A stretch of DNA of 43,688 bases from Clostridia bacterium (GTDB lineage: Bacteria > Bacillota > Clostridia > TANB77 > CAG-508), in contig JAFRDD010000124.1 of NCBI GenBank assembly GCA_017404025.1, positions 1 through 43,688 of the forward strand, read 5' to 3'. Within the stretch, counting starts at the first letter, position 1. Each line of letters begins with the position of its first letter. The notes beneath the pieces were generated by a model, which was not told the origin of the DNA, made no database searches, and was given only the letters and a program-made list of their open reading frames with translations. A program made the position numbers and the translations under genes. This document shows, piece after piece, positions 6,719 through 16,110 of this stretch.

Positions 6719-8101
6719 ATGGCAACTACAAAAATTTGGAAGGTAGAATCAAGAATAGATAATGCAATCAATTATATAAAAAATAAAGAGAAAACAAAAA
6801 ATGATTGTTATGAATTTGGAATGGATAAATTTGAAAATGTTAGGGATGTTTTGATGTATGCAACAAACGCAGACAAAACTGAAAAACAATTTTATGTGAC
6901 AGGAATAAATTGCAAAGTGGAGAACGCAGCAAAAGAAATGGAATTTGTAAAAATAATTAATGGGAAGACTGATAAAATACTTGCATTTCATGGTGAGCAA
7001 TCTTTTAAAGAAGGAGAAGTAACACCAGAACTCGCACATGAAATTGGAGTTAGACTTGCAAATGAAATGTGGGGAGATAGATTTCAAGTTGTAGTTACAA
7101 CTCATTTAAATACAGATCATATTCATAATCATTTTGTGCTAAATTCTGTTTCATTTAAAGATGGAAAAAAGTATTATAGCAATAGGGAAAATACGGCACT
7201 ACTTAGAAAAACTTCTGATGAACTTTGTGAAGAATATGGGTTAAGTGTTTTAGAAGAGAAGACTTGTAAATCTGGAATAAATTTTGAAAATTATTATAAG
7301 AAAAGTACAAAAGAATCTGAATATATTCAATTTGCAAAAGAAGATTTAGATTATGCAATAAATCATGCATTAAGTCAAAGGCAATTTGAAAATATATTAT
7401 CTTCTATGGGATATAAGTATTATTACAGAGGTGGTAAATTAAGTATAAGAAAAGAACCATATAAAAGAAATATAAGAGTTGAAAGAAGATTTGGAGAAGA
7501 ATATTCTATGGATAATATTAGACATATTATTTTTGAAATAAATCCATGGAAAACAGAAGAGAGAGTAAATTTTGTCGCAACAATTCCAGCAAGGAAATTT
7601 ACTTATCATGGACATGCTAAAAATCTGTATAAACCTAAAGGATTGGTAGCATTGTTTCGATATTATTGCTTTTTATTAAAAGTTTACCCAAAGAAACAAC
7701 AAAAATATAAGATGTCTCCTGAGATGAGGCGAGAAATAAGAAGATTAGATCAATATTCTGCTGAAGCTAATATGATTTGTAAATATAAATTGAGAACATT
7801 AGATGATGTTAGAAATTGTAAAGAGCTAAAACAGAATGAGTTAAAGAATTTATATAATGAGAGGAATAGGCTTTATTATAAAAGGAAAGGCTTAGAGAGC
7901 GGAGATAGTAAAGATATAGTTACTAAAGAAATTATAAAGGTCACTGATAAAATTAAAAATGTTAAAAGAGAATTGTTTTATTGTGATGATATTATTAAAA
8001 GAACAAATAAAATTGTGGAGGAAATTAAATTTATTGAGGAAGAAAAGTGGAATAAGCAGAATGAGAAAAATAAGGTAAAGGACAAGAAAAAAGTCAGATA
8101 G
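6719..8101 (+). CDS. Relaxase, MobA/VirD2-like (MOBP type)
   Basis: A 460-residue mobilization nuclease. Relaxase motif III is seen as HLNTDHIHNHFVLN near residues 129-142 (the HxDxxHxHxH metal-binding histidines). A candidate nicking Tyr lies in the N-terminal region (INYIKNKEK near 18-26). The C-terminal third is a charged coiled-coil-like region with many Lys, Arg and Glu. The enzyme nicks oriT and pilots the strand in conjugation. GGAGG precedes the ATG. Without a coupling protein or secretion genes in the window, the element should be mobilizable rather than self-transmissible. Confidence 0.87.
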   Translation: MATTKIWKVESRIDNAINYIKNKEKTKNDCYEFGMDKFENVRDVLMYATNADKTEKQFYVTGINCKVENAAKEMEFVKIINGKTDKILAFHGEQSFKEGEVTPELAHEIGVRLANEMWGDRFQVVVTTHLNTDHIHNHFVLNSVSFKDGKKYYSNRENTALLRKTSDELCEEYGLSVLEEKTCKSGINFENYYKKSTKESEYIQFAKEDLDYAINHALSQRQFENILSSMGYKYYYRGGKLSIRKEPYKRNIRVERRFGEEYSMDNIRHIIFEINPWKTEERVNFVATIPARKFTYHGHAKNLYKPKGLVALFRYYCFLLKVYPKKQQKYKMSPEMRREIRRLDQYSAEANMICKYKLRTLDDVRNCKELKQNELKNLYNERNRLYYKRKGLESGDSKDIVTKEIIKVTDKIKNVKRELFYCDDIIKRTNKIVEEIKFIEEEKWNKQNEKNKVKDKKKVR

Positions 8102-8150
8102 AAAAGTCTATTTTCTAGAATCAGAATTTGATTTTGGAAGATAGATTTTT
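8102..8150 (+). terminator. Terminator after the relaxase
   Basis: AAAAGTCTATTTT (8102-8114) pairs with AAGATAGATTTTT (8138-8150), with a further small inner hairpin. The descending arm ends in T residues. It separates mobility genes from defence cargo. Confidence 0.6.
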
Positions 8151-8174
8151 ATTTACTAAATTTGTCAAATTTTG

Positions 8175-8203
8175 TTGTTAAAAAAAGGATTTTATGATAT
8201 AAG
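8175..8203 (+). promoter_or_regulatory. Promoter of the type III RM operon
   Basis: TTGTTA at 8175-8180 and TATAAG at 8198-8203 are 17 bases apart, and the -10 is preceded by TGA (extended -10). It lies 40 bases upstream of the mod start, just after the relaxase terminator. Confidence 0.55.
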
Positions 8204-8242
8204 ATATTATAGAGTTATTGTAATTAAATTATGGGGGCAAAA

Positions 8243-9937
8243 ATGGAAGAATTAGAAAAAATGAAAAAATCATTAATTGATGAAATTGAAAGAAGAATAG
8301 AGGATAAGATTATTGAAAATACAAATGCACAATTAATAATTAAATTGATTAATTCTGCTGAAAGTATAAATGAAGCAATAATGATTGGAGAATTGGGTAC
8401 TACATATAAAAGAACAGGATTACATTTTGATAAGAGATTTGAAAAACTTACAAATACAATTAAGTATTTAAAGAAAAATGAAGAACTTAGTTTTAAAGAT
8501 AATAATACTGACATAAAACATAAATTAATTATTGGAGATAATTACGATGCTTTATTAAATTTATTAATAACTCATAGAAATAAAATAGATGTAATTTATA
8601 TAGATCCACCATATAGCAAGGATAAAATGGGAGGATTTGCAGAAATGAATTATGAAAACAGTTTAACAAGAGATAATTTATTATCTATGTTATATCCAAG
8701 ATTATTATTAGCTAAGGAATTATTAAATAAAGAAAATGGTGTAATTTTTTGCAGTATTGATGATAGAAATCAAGCATATGTAAAATGTTTATTTGATGAA
8801 ATTTTTGGAGAAATAGGTTTTTTATTTGCTGCACCTCGTATAACAAAAAAAGGCGGAAAATCAACTACAACAATTCAAAAAAATCATGATTATGTTTTGG
8901 CATATGCGATGCCTGGAAATGAAATTATTTTTTCTTTAGATGAATTAGATGATAGTAGTTATAATTTAGAGGATGAATATGTGGAGGAAAGAGGTAAATA
9001 TAAACTTAATCAATGTTTGGATTATGATAGTTTATCTTATAGTAAATCTTTAGACTATCCTATTGAAATTGAGGGGAATATTATATATCCAGGTGGTGAC
9101 TATGATAAATATAAAGCACGTCAAGCTGGTGATTATAAAAAATCCGATTGGGCCTGGAGATGGGGAAAGGATAAATTTAAATTTGGTTTAGAAAATAATT
9201 TTGTTGTTGTTAAAAATGGTAAAAATGGAAAGCCTAGAATATATACTAAAACATATTTAAATTGTAGTATTGAAAAAAATGATAATGGAGAGTTTTATAT
9301 TAAATATAATGATAAAGCAGGAAAATACTATACAACATTATCATTTATGGAAAACGATTGTTCAAATGATTTTGGAAAAAAAGAACTTGACAAAATTTTC
9401 AAAAATTCAAATGATTTATTTAAAAATCCTAAACCAGTAAATTTAATTTCAAAACTTATAAAAATGTCGTGTACTAAAAAAGATGCTATAATACTAGATT
9501 TTTTTGCTGGATCTGGGACGACTGCGCAAGCTGTACTTGAATTAAACAGAGAAGATAAGGGAAAAAGACAATTTATATTATGCACGAACAACGAAGTTAC
9601 AAGTATGAATCCAAATGGAATTGCGTATGATGTCACTTCTAAACGTTTGAAAAGAATTATGACAGGTAAATGTTATGATGGAAATGAAAATTTTGATTGG
9701 ATTAGGAATAATGAACCATATGGTGATGGACTAAATGTTTATGAAATAGAAACGGTTGCAAACTTTGAAAGTACTATAGGAAAAACACCATTTGATGTAA
9801 TAGATGAAACATCTTATGAACTTCCTAAATTTTCGAATATTAAAGACAAAATTGAATGGATTTGTAGTAATTTTGAAATTACTGAAAGAAATATAGAAAG
9901 TGATAATGAATGGAAAAATAGAATGGAGGAAAAATAA
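8243..9937 (+). CDS. mod: Type III restriction-modification DNA methyltransferase (Mod)
   Basis: An N6-adenine methyltransferase of the beta class. The catalytic motif DPPY comes first (VIYIDPPYSKDKM near residues 118-130) and the SAM-binding motif later (ILDFFAGSGTTAQAVLELN near 417-435). Between them lies a large variable region expected to be the target-recognition domain. At 564 aa it is normal for Mod subunits. Mod dictates sequence specificity for both methylation and Res. I prefer the ATG at 8243 (GGGGG just upstream) over the ATG at 8231, which has no ribosome binding site. The TAA stop overlaps the ATG of res, so the two are coupled. It looks intact. Confidence 0.93.
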   Translation: MEELEKMKKSLIDEIERRIEDKIIENTNAQLIIKLINSAESINEAIMIGELGTTYKRTGLHFDKRFEKLTNTIKYLKKNEELSFKDNNTDIKHKLIIGDNYDALLNLLITHRNKIDVIYIDPPYSKDKMGGFAEMNYENSLTRDNLLSMLYPRLLLAKELLNKENGVIFCSIDDRNQAYVKCLFDEIFGEIGFLFAAPRITKKGGKSTTTIQKNHDYVLAYAMPGNEIIFSLDELDDSSYNLEDEYVEERGKYKLNQCLDYDSLSYSKSLDYPIEIEGNIIYPGGDYDKYKARQAGDYKKSDWAWRWGKDKFKFGLENNFVVVKNGKNGKPRIYTKTYLNCSIEKNDNGEFYIKYNDKAGKYYTTLSFMENDCSNDFGKKELDKIFKNSNDLFKNPKPVNLISKLIKMSCTKKDAIILDFFAGSGTTAQAVLELNREDKGKRQFILCTNNEVTSMNPNGIAYDVTSKRLKRIMTGKCYDGNENFDWIRNNEPYGDGLNVYEIETVANFESTIGKTPFDVIDETSYELPKFSNIKDKIEWICSNFEITERNIESDNEWKNRMEEK

Positions 9938-12054
9938 TGCTAAAGGAAGTAATTGAATTACAAAATAATGCTGTAAATAGCTTAATTAGCATTATAGAAT
10001 GCAAGGATGAAATAACTTTTAAAGCTCCTACGGGTAGTGGAAAAACTTATATGATGGCTGATTTTATGAATAGAATTCTTGAAAATAATAAAGATGTTAT
10101 CTTTTTGGTTTCTTCATTATCAAAAGGAAGTTTAGCACAACAGAATTATGATAAATTTATATCTTATTCTGAAATGGGAAAATTTTCAAACTTAAATCCA
10201 TATTTGATAAATAGTGAGATTGCTGGAGAAGAAGCATTATATATTCCTACTGATAAGAATGTATATGTTTTACCTAGAGATTTATATAAAAAAGGCGGAA
10301 GATTAATGCAAGGAGCTATGGAACAGTTCTTAAATACACTTACTTTAAACAGATATTTTGGAGGAATGGAAAAAGATATTTATTTAATAAAAGATGAATG
10401 TCATGTTGCTACAAATAATTTAGATAATTTGTCTGATAGCTTTTTTAAGAAAACAATCAATTTTTCAGCAACACCGAATATGAGGAGAGGGCAAACTCCT
10501 GATGTAGAAATAACAGATGAGGATGCAATAAATGCAAAATTGATAAAAAGAGTTGAATTTGGTGATGATGAGGATACCGTTGAAGATGCGATTAATAAAT
10601 TCGAACTAATAAAAGAAAGATATAATAATAAACTTGGAATTAATCCTTGTTTAATTATTCAAATTTCAAATAAAAATAAATCTGATGAAGAATTAAACAA
10701 TAAAATATTTCCTGTACTTTCTAAAGCTGAACATCAAGATTTAAAATGGATGTTAATTGTTGATAAAGATAAAGATTGTGATACTAATGATTATTTTAAA
10801 GCAAAAAAATTGCCTGTAAGTAAGTGGAAAGAATATGCAAAAGGAAACACAATTGATATAATTATATTCAAGATGGTTATTTCAGAAGGTTGGGATATTC
10901 CTCGAGCATGCATGTTATATCAAATTAGAGAAACACAAAGTGAACAATTAGATGAACAAGTAATGGGAAGAGTTAGAAGAAATCCTAGATTATTAGATTT
11001 TGAAAATTTAGATGATGAAGCTAAAGAATTAGCTTTAACATCTTGGATATGGGGAAATCAACCTACAGATGGGAAAAAGGTTAGAAATGTAAGATTATAT
11101 GAGGAGTATTCTGATATAACAAATAATCTTAAAATAAAAACTACTAAACTAAAACCACTATCACAAAAAAGAGAATTTAACATTGATACTTTTATACATG
11201 ATCAAAAAAATGAACCAGCATATAATGATATTTTTTCAATGTATAAGAAATTAGTTAGAGCAGATAATGAAATACAAAAAATGTGCTATGATTATGCTGA
11301 TGATTACCAAAAATGGTGGATTTTCAATAATTATTTGGATAATATTATTACTGAAAATAATAATTATATTTATAATTATGAAGAAAGTATGGAAATAAAA
11401 AAAGATAATAATGGAAATGAATGCTTAACATCTTTTCCAGAGAAATCTTCTTATGTAGATAATGGAAATTACGAAAACATTTCTGACTGGGTTTGGAAAA
11501 GAAACGATGGAGCTGATAAGTTTTCTTTTGATAGTGAGGCAGAAAGAGAATGGGCGGATTTTTTGAAAGAAATTTCAAATAAAGAAAATATAAATAAAAA
11601 TAGCATTATAAAAAAAGTAATTACAGGAAGAAATAATCCTAATAAAAACAGTATAAGCTTATTTGAGGAAAAAGAAAAAATAGATCCGAAAGAAAAATTC
11701 TTATGGGGAAAAAATTTTATATCTAATTCAGATATAAAATATGAATACTATTTAAATGGAATCTATTCATCTTATCCAGATTTTATTATGAAAGATGATT
11801 TTGATAGAATTCATATATTTGAAGTAAAGAGTGTAAATCCAAGTTCAAATATAAATATTGATTCTGAAAGCTATAAAGCAAAAATTGAAGAATTAAAAAA
11901 ATGCTATAAGCAATCTTCAATCTTAACTAATTATTATTTTTATTTACCAGTATTAAAAGGAGATATCTGGTATATAACACAATTTAAAAATGGAGAAGAG
12001 TTTATGATAACAAAAGAACAGTTTGTTGAACAGTTAAAAGTAGATGAAAAATAA
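9937..12054 (+). CDS. res: Type III restriction subunit Res (helicase-nuclease)
   Basis: A 705-residue SF2 helicase-type restriction subunit. Walker A is APTGSGKTYMM near residues 30-40, the DEAD-box-like motif DECH is near 153-156, motif III is NFSATPN, and motif VI is QVMGRVRR near 340-348. The C-terminus holds a PD-(D/E)xK nuclease: YPDFIMKDDFDRIHIFEVKS, with Asp near 614 and EVK near 628-630. Res uses ATP to communicate between two recognition sites and cleaves unmethylated DNA. It is shorter than the typical ~900-1000 aa, but all motifs are present. ATG overlaps the mod stop. Downstream, the DUF262 gene begins 18 bases on. Confidence 0.92.
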   Translation: MLKEVIELQNNAVNSLISIIECKDEITFKAPTGSGKTYMMADFMNRILENNKDVIFLVSSLSKGSLAQQNYDKFISYSEMGKFSNLNPYLINSEIAGEEALYIPTDKNVYVLPRDLYKKGGRLMQGAMEQFLNTLTLNRYFGGMEKDIYLIKDECHVATNNLDNLSDSFFKKTINFSATPNMRRGQTPDVEITDEDAINAKLIKRVEFGDDEDTVEDAINKFELIKERYNNKLGINPCLIIQISNKNKSDEELNNKIFPVLSKAEHQDLKWMLIVDKDKDCDTNDYFKAKKLPVSKWKEYAKGNTIDIIIFKMVISEGWDIPRACMLYQIRETQSEQLDEQVMGRVRRNPRLLDFENLDDEAKELALTSWIWGNQPTDGKKVRNVRLYEEYSDITNNLKIKTTKLKPLSQKREFNIDTFIHDQKNEPAYNDIFSMYKKLVRADNEIQKMCYDYADDYQKWWIFNNYLDNIITENNNYIYNYEESMEIKKDNNGNECLTSFPEKSSYVDNGNYENISDWVWKRNDGADKFSFDSEAEREWADFLKEISNKENINKNSIIKKVITGRNNPNKNSISLFEEKEKIDPKEKFLWGKNFISNSDIKYEYYLNGIYSSYPDFIMKDDFDRIHIFEVKSVNPSSNINIDSESYKAKIEELKKCYKQSSILTNYYFYLPVLKGDIWYITQFKNGEEFMITKEQFVEQLKVDEK

Positions 12055-12071
12055 GTTAGGAGAAATATAAC

Positions 12072-13868
12072 ATGCCAAATTTTGAAGTTAATAATGTATC
12101 AGTAAGTACTTTACTAGGATTTGTAAGTGATGGAACAATTGCAATACCTGAAATTCAGAGACCATTTGTATGGGACTCTACAAAGGTAAGAAACCTAATA
12201 GATTCTTTATATAAAGGTTATCCAGTAGGATATATAATTACATGGAAAAGTCCAGATGTAAAATTAAAAGATGGAACAGCATCTGAAGGTAAGCAAGTGT
12301 TAATAGATGGGCAACAAAGAATTACAGCATTAACGGCTGCTTTATTGGGACAAGAAGTGCTTGATAACAATTATAAAAAGAAAAGAATAAAAATTGCTTT
12401 TAATATAAAAGAGGAAGAGTTTCAAACGTTAAACCCTGCGATAGAAAAACAAGATGAGTGGATACCAGATATATCAGAATTTATGAAAGATGGAAATATA
12501 GATACATGGCAATTTGTTACTGATTACTCAAATAAGTATGAAATGAGCCCAAACGAAGTTAATAAAAGAATTAATAAGTTGTTAGCAGTAAAAAATGTTA
12601 CTATAGGAAGAATTGAACTAGGATCATCATTAGATATAGATACTGTTACTGAAATATTTGTTAGAATAAATTCAGAAGGTGTAGTATTATCTCAAGCTGA
12701 TTTTGCTATGTCAAAAATAAGTGTCAATGAACAATATGAAGGAAATGATATTAGAAAAGCTATTGATTACTTTTGCCATTTTGCTAAAACTCCAGTTGAT
12801 TATGACAATATAAAAAATAATGATATTGAATTTAGCAAGAAGGATATATTTAGACAAATAGAATGGATAAAAGATAAGAATGAAGATTTATATTTACCTT
12901 CTTATACTGATGTGTTAAGAGTAGCTTTTACTTATAAATTTAAAAGAGGTAAATTAGCAGATTTAGTCAGCTTATTATCAGGACGTGATTTTGAAACAAG
13001 AGAGTACAGAGAAGATATAGTTGAAGAAAGTTTTAAAACATTATATGACGGAGTTAAACAATTTGTAAATCAAAGTAATTTTGAAAGATATATAATGATA
13101 CTAAAATCTGCTGGTATTATAGACGATAGTTTAGTAAGATCACAAAATGTTTTGAATTTTGGATATATATTATATTTAGTATTAAGAGAAAAGAATATTG
13201 AATCAAGCAAAATACAAACATTAGTTAGAAGATGGGTAGTAATGTCTATTTTAACTCAAAGATATACTTCATCTCCAGAATCTGCTTTTGATTATGACAT
13301 TAGAAGATTAAATGATAATGCAGATATTGAAAAGTATATAAGAGAGGAAGAAGAAAGACAACTATCAGAATCTTTCTGGACAAATTATTTGGTAGATAGA
13401 TTAAATACTCCTGTAACAAGCAGTCCTTTCTGGAAAACATTTTTAGCAGCACAAATTTTTTTAGGAGATAGAGGATTTCTATCAGACAGCATAAAAGTGC
13501 AATATTTGATTGAAAATAGAGGAGATGTACATCATATTTTTCCTAAAGATTATTTACAGAAGAATGGATATAATAATAAGCAACAATATAACCAAATTGC
13601 TAATTTTACAATGTTGCAAACAGAAATAAATATTGCAGTAAGTAACAGAGCTCCAAAAGATTATATGGCAGATGTAAAGGCACAATGTAATGGCAAAGAA
13701 AATAAGTATGGCTTAATAAATTCAGAAGATGATTTATATAAGAATTTAGAAGAAAGTGCTATTCCAAAAGATATAATTAATATGTCTGTTGAGAATTATG
13801 AAGAGTTTTTACAAAAGAGAAGAGTCTTAATGGCTAATAAGATAAGAGAATATTTTAATAAATTATAA
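12072..13868 (+). CDS. GmrSD-like DUF262/DUF1524 nuclease
   Basis: A 598-residue fused protein. The DUF262 half has EIQRPFVWDSTKVRNLIDSL near residues 25-45 and the hallmark DGQQRITAL near 79-87. The DUF1524 half has the HNH-type DVHHIFPKDYL near 485-495, with QIANFTMLQ and NRAPKDYM after it. This is the architecture of GmrSD-type type IV restriction enzymes, which use a DUF262 NTPase and an HNH nuclease to cut modified DNA. TAGGAG lies before the ATG. It follows res by only 18 bases, so it is probably cotranscribed with the type III system. That would cover both unmodified and hypermodified phage DNA. Confidence 0.87.
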   Translation: MPNFEVNNVSVSTLLGFVSDGTIAIPEIQRPFVWDSTKVRNLIDSLYKGYPVGYIITWKSPDVKLKDGTASEGKQVLIDGQQRITALTAALLGQEVLDNNYKKKRIKIAFNIKEEEFQTLNPAIEKQDEWIPDISEFMKDGNIDTWQFVTDYSNKYEMSPNEVNKRINKLLAVKNVTIGRIELGSSLDIDTVTEIFVRINSEGVVLSQADFAMSKISVNEQYEGNDIRKAIDYFCHFAKTPVDYDNIKNNDIEFSKKDIFRQIEWIKDKNEDLYLPSYTDVLRVAFTYKFKRGKLADLVSLLSGRDFETREYREDIVEESFKTLYDGVKQFVNQSNFERYIMILKSAGIIDDSLVRSQNVLNFGYILYLVLREKNIESSKIQTLVRRWVVMSILTQRYTSSPESAFDYDIRRLNDNADIEKYIREEEERQLSESFWTNYLVDRLNTPVTSSPFWKTFLAAQIFLGDRGFLSDSIKVQYLIENRGDVHHIFPKDYLQKNGYNNKQQYNQIANFTMLQTEINIAVSNRAPKDYMADVKAQCNGKENKYGLINSEDDLYKNLEESAIPKDIINMSVENYEEFLQKRRVLMANKIREYFNKL

Positions 13869-13873
13869 ACTAA

Positions 13874-13925
13874 AGAGAAGCAAAATATGAATGTATAGGT
13901 ATTACAGGATTATTTTGCTTTTCTT
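13874..13925 (+). terminator. Hairpin between the DUF262 gene and the next gene
   Basis: AGAGAAGCAAAATA (13874-13887) pairs with TATTTTGCTTTTCT (13911-13924) with one G-U. The following T-run is short. It may be a partial terminator or attenuator, since the next gene starts only 18 bases later without an obvious promoter. Confidence 0.4.
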
Positions 13926-13942
13926 AATAAGGAGAAATAAAT

Positions 13943-14908
13943 TTGGAAAAAGATAATGAAACAGATATAACAGCAGAAGATATTTTAAATGCACTTGGTA
14001 CTGAAAATAGGGAAGAAAAATTATATAAACTATTAGAATTTTTAACTAAAGATCGATTAATTGAATTAAAGAAAATGTTTAGAAATCTTTGTAAAAGCAA
14101 ATGCATAGTTCCTTTAAGAAGAAGCACAAGTAAAAATATTAAGAAATTATATTTAATGGATGATAAGAATTTGCCTAAAGAAAGTTGCAATTTGTTAAAT
14201 CAATCGTACATGACTATAAAGAATGTGCAAAAATTAATTAAAAATAACAGTCTAGTAGATTCAAACACATTAATAAGATCTGCTTTTGAAAATCTTGTTA
14301 TGGGAATGATGATATATTTAGATTCTAACGTATATGAAGAATTTAAAAAATTGGGATTGAGAGATGAAGATAGAGTTTATACTAAACAGCAAAAACTTAG
14401 AAATCTTTTTAAAGCAAAATTAAAAATGATAGATAAAGACATGTTTGGAGATTTGAGTAATAGGCAGATTCAGAAGTTGTTAGATGAGTATTATGATAAG
14501 TTATGTTTATTTACACACAGTACTTTAGTTGTAAATGAAATGGTTGAAGGTACTTTGAATAATGATGAGGATTTATTTTTAATGATAGCCAAACAAAATA
14601 TGTACTTTTTAGAAGTTTTATTGAATTGTTGTTTAAAGTATATTACTAATGATGATTGTAATTCAATTGGATATGAGTATATGTTCGTAGGATGGTATAT
14701 TTTAATATCAGATATTAATAGAGAAAAATATACAAAAGAATACTTAAGTAGGTATAGTGGTTTACTATATGAAGATATAAATAAGGATTATATTAAACAA
14801 AGTAATAATGATTTAAAACAACTTCAAGAAGAAATGAAAAAATTGGATAAGGTTATAAAAGAAAATCCAGTTGCTGTTATTGAATTTTTAGAAAGTTTTT
14901 TAAAATAA
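13943..14908 (+). CDS. DUF5677-like, probably HEPN-type, protein
   Basis: A 321-residue helical protein. SNTLIRSAFENLVMGMMIYLDS near residues 106-127 and DEYYDKLCLFTHSTLVV near 186-202 resemble the helical core of DUF5677-type proteins (HEPN-like). I do not see the catalytic Arg of active HEPN RNases before the His in LCLFTHST, so activity is doubtful. The start is a TTG at 13943 with GGAG 8 bases upstream; no in-frame ATG fits better. A coiled-coil-like segment (KQLQEEMKKLDKVIKENP) lies at the end. It is four bases upstream of the next gene's ribosome binding area, so the two form a pair. Function unknown. Confidence 0.5.
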   Translation: MEKDNETDITAEDILNALGTENREEKLYKLLEFLTKDRLIELKKMFRNLCKSKCIVPLRRSTSKNIKKLYLMDDKNLPKESCNLLNQSYMTIKNVQKLIKNNSLVDSNTLIRSAFENLVMGMMIYLDSNVYEEFKKLGLRDEDRVYTKQQKLRNLFKAKLKMIDKDMFGDLSNRQIQKLLDEYYDKLCLFTHSTLVVNEMVEGTLNNDEDLFLMIAKQNMYFLEVLLNCCLKYITNDDCNSIGYEYMFVGWYILISDINREKYTKEYLSRYSGLLYEDINKDYIKQSNNDLKQLQEEMKKLDKVIKENPVAVIEFLESFLK

Positions 14909-14921
14909 GGGTGTGTGCCAA

Positions 14922-16049
14922 ATGAAGTATGAAGAGAGATTAGAAAAACTAAATGGGCTAAGTGAATTTATTAATGGTGAAAACCAAGATGATATTTTAT
15001 TAGTGCTCGATAAAAAATATCCTGACGACAAATGGAATATTATTTGTTCAGCAGTACACTGGTTCAGAACAGTTGAGAGTTATTTAAATAGTGAAAAGTT
15101 ATTAAAAGAAAATAAAGAAGATTATAATTGGGGAGAAGTCTATTTATTTCTTTCATCGGTTGATATAGTTATTGAAGGAATAAACGATATTAACAAAATA
15201 GCTAAAGATAATGAAAAAGCTAGATTGTTTTATAAAAGTAGTGAAATTTTTAAAGATAAAGAAAAGGATGATTGGGAGTACTTTAAAAATATTAGAGCTA
15301 TTTTTGGAGCACATCCAACAAAACTTAAAGATAATAATGAATTTATTGTTTCAACTTATCCTACTCCATATAATTCTTTACCCGATAAGCTTTATGGAAA
15401 AGCAAAAAATTGGGATTATTATACGTTGTTATGGAAAAAAGATAAGAGAAAATCATGGGAGCAACTCGAATTTGGATTTAGCTTTAAAGAAATAGAAAAG
15501 TATTTAGATAAATGTATTGATTATTTAGATAATATTTATAATGATTTTTTAGTAATGATCAATGCATATAAAAAAGAATTATCGAAAATTAAAATACAAA
15601 AAATAGATAAGCCTATCAAACAATTAAATATTTTAATAAAAGAAGATGAAAAAAGATTAAATGGCAGATATAATGTAGCAATAAAAGATGTAAAAATGTT
15701 GTTAACTACAGAAATAACAGACAAACAAAATAAGAGACTGTATGAAAAGTTTAAAAACGTATTAATTAATCAAGTACAGCATTTATATAATGCGTTACAA
15801 TATCCTGAAAAAATAGAAAACATAAATGGGGTTGAAAATATTATAGATAGTAAAGTAGAATATTTCACTAAAAATTCAAGTTATTATTATACTAAATTAT
15901 ATGAGTATTGGAATAATGAAGATATGGAAATGATATTGATTAATCATTTTAGTGATAGAATTAAACCATTTAATGCTAACATTTCAAATATTAGAGAATT
16001 ATATTGTTTAGTTAAAGCTTATAATTATTTTAAAAGTTTAGAAAAATAA
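14922..16049 (+). CDS. Uncharacterised HEPN-like protein
   Basis: A 375-residue protein. YFKNIRAIFGAHPTKL near residues 122-137 has an R-x5-H spacing reminiscent of HEPN R-x4-6-H motifs, followed by a beta-like YPTPYN segment. The rest is helical and Lys-rich with no recognised motif. I place the start at the ATG 14922, with AAGG at 14907-14910. A GTG at 14913 would be only two bases from that site. It pairs with the preceding DUF5677-like gene and sits between the restriction block and the Avs1-like block. HEPN pairs often form toxin/antitoxin or RNase complexes, but this is inference from position and one motif. Confidence 0.45.
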   Translation: MKYEERLEKLNGLSEFINGENQDDILLVLDKKYPDDKWNIICSAVHWFRTVESYLNSEKLLKENKEDYNWGEVYLFLSSVDIVIEGINDINKIAKDNEKARLFYKSSEIFKDKEKDDWEYFKNIRAIFGAHPTKLKDNNEFIVSTYPTPYNSLPDKLYGKAKNWDYYTLLWKKDKRKSWEQLEFGFSFKEIEKYLDKCIDYLDNIYNDFLVMINAYKKELSKIKIQKIDKPIKQLNILIKEDEKRLNGRYNVAIKDVKMLLTTEITDKQNKRLYEKFKNVLINQVQHLYNALQYPEKIENINGVENIIDSKVEYFTKNSSYYYTKLYEYWNNEDMEMILINHFSDRIKPFNANISNIRELYCLVKAYNYFKSLEK

Positions 16050-16110
16050 AAAGTTTATATTAGTTATTCTATATGTTTTTTGTAACTTTTTAGAAAGGAA
16101 TTGATTATGT

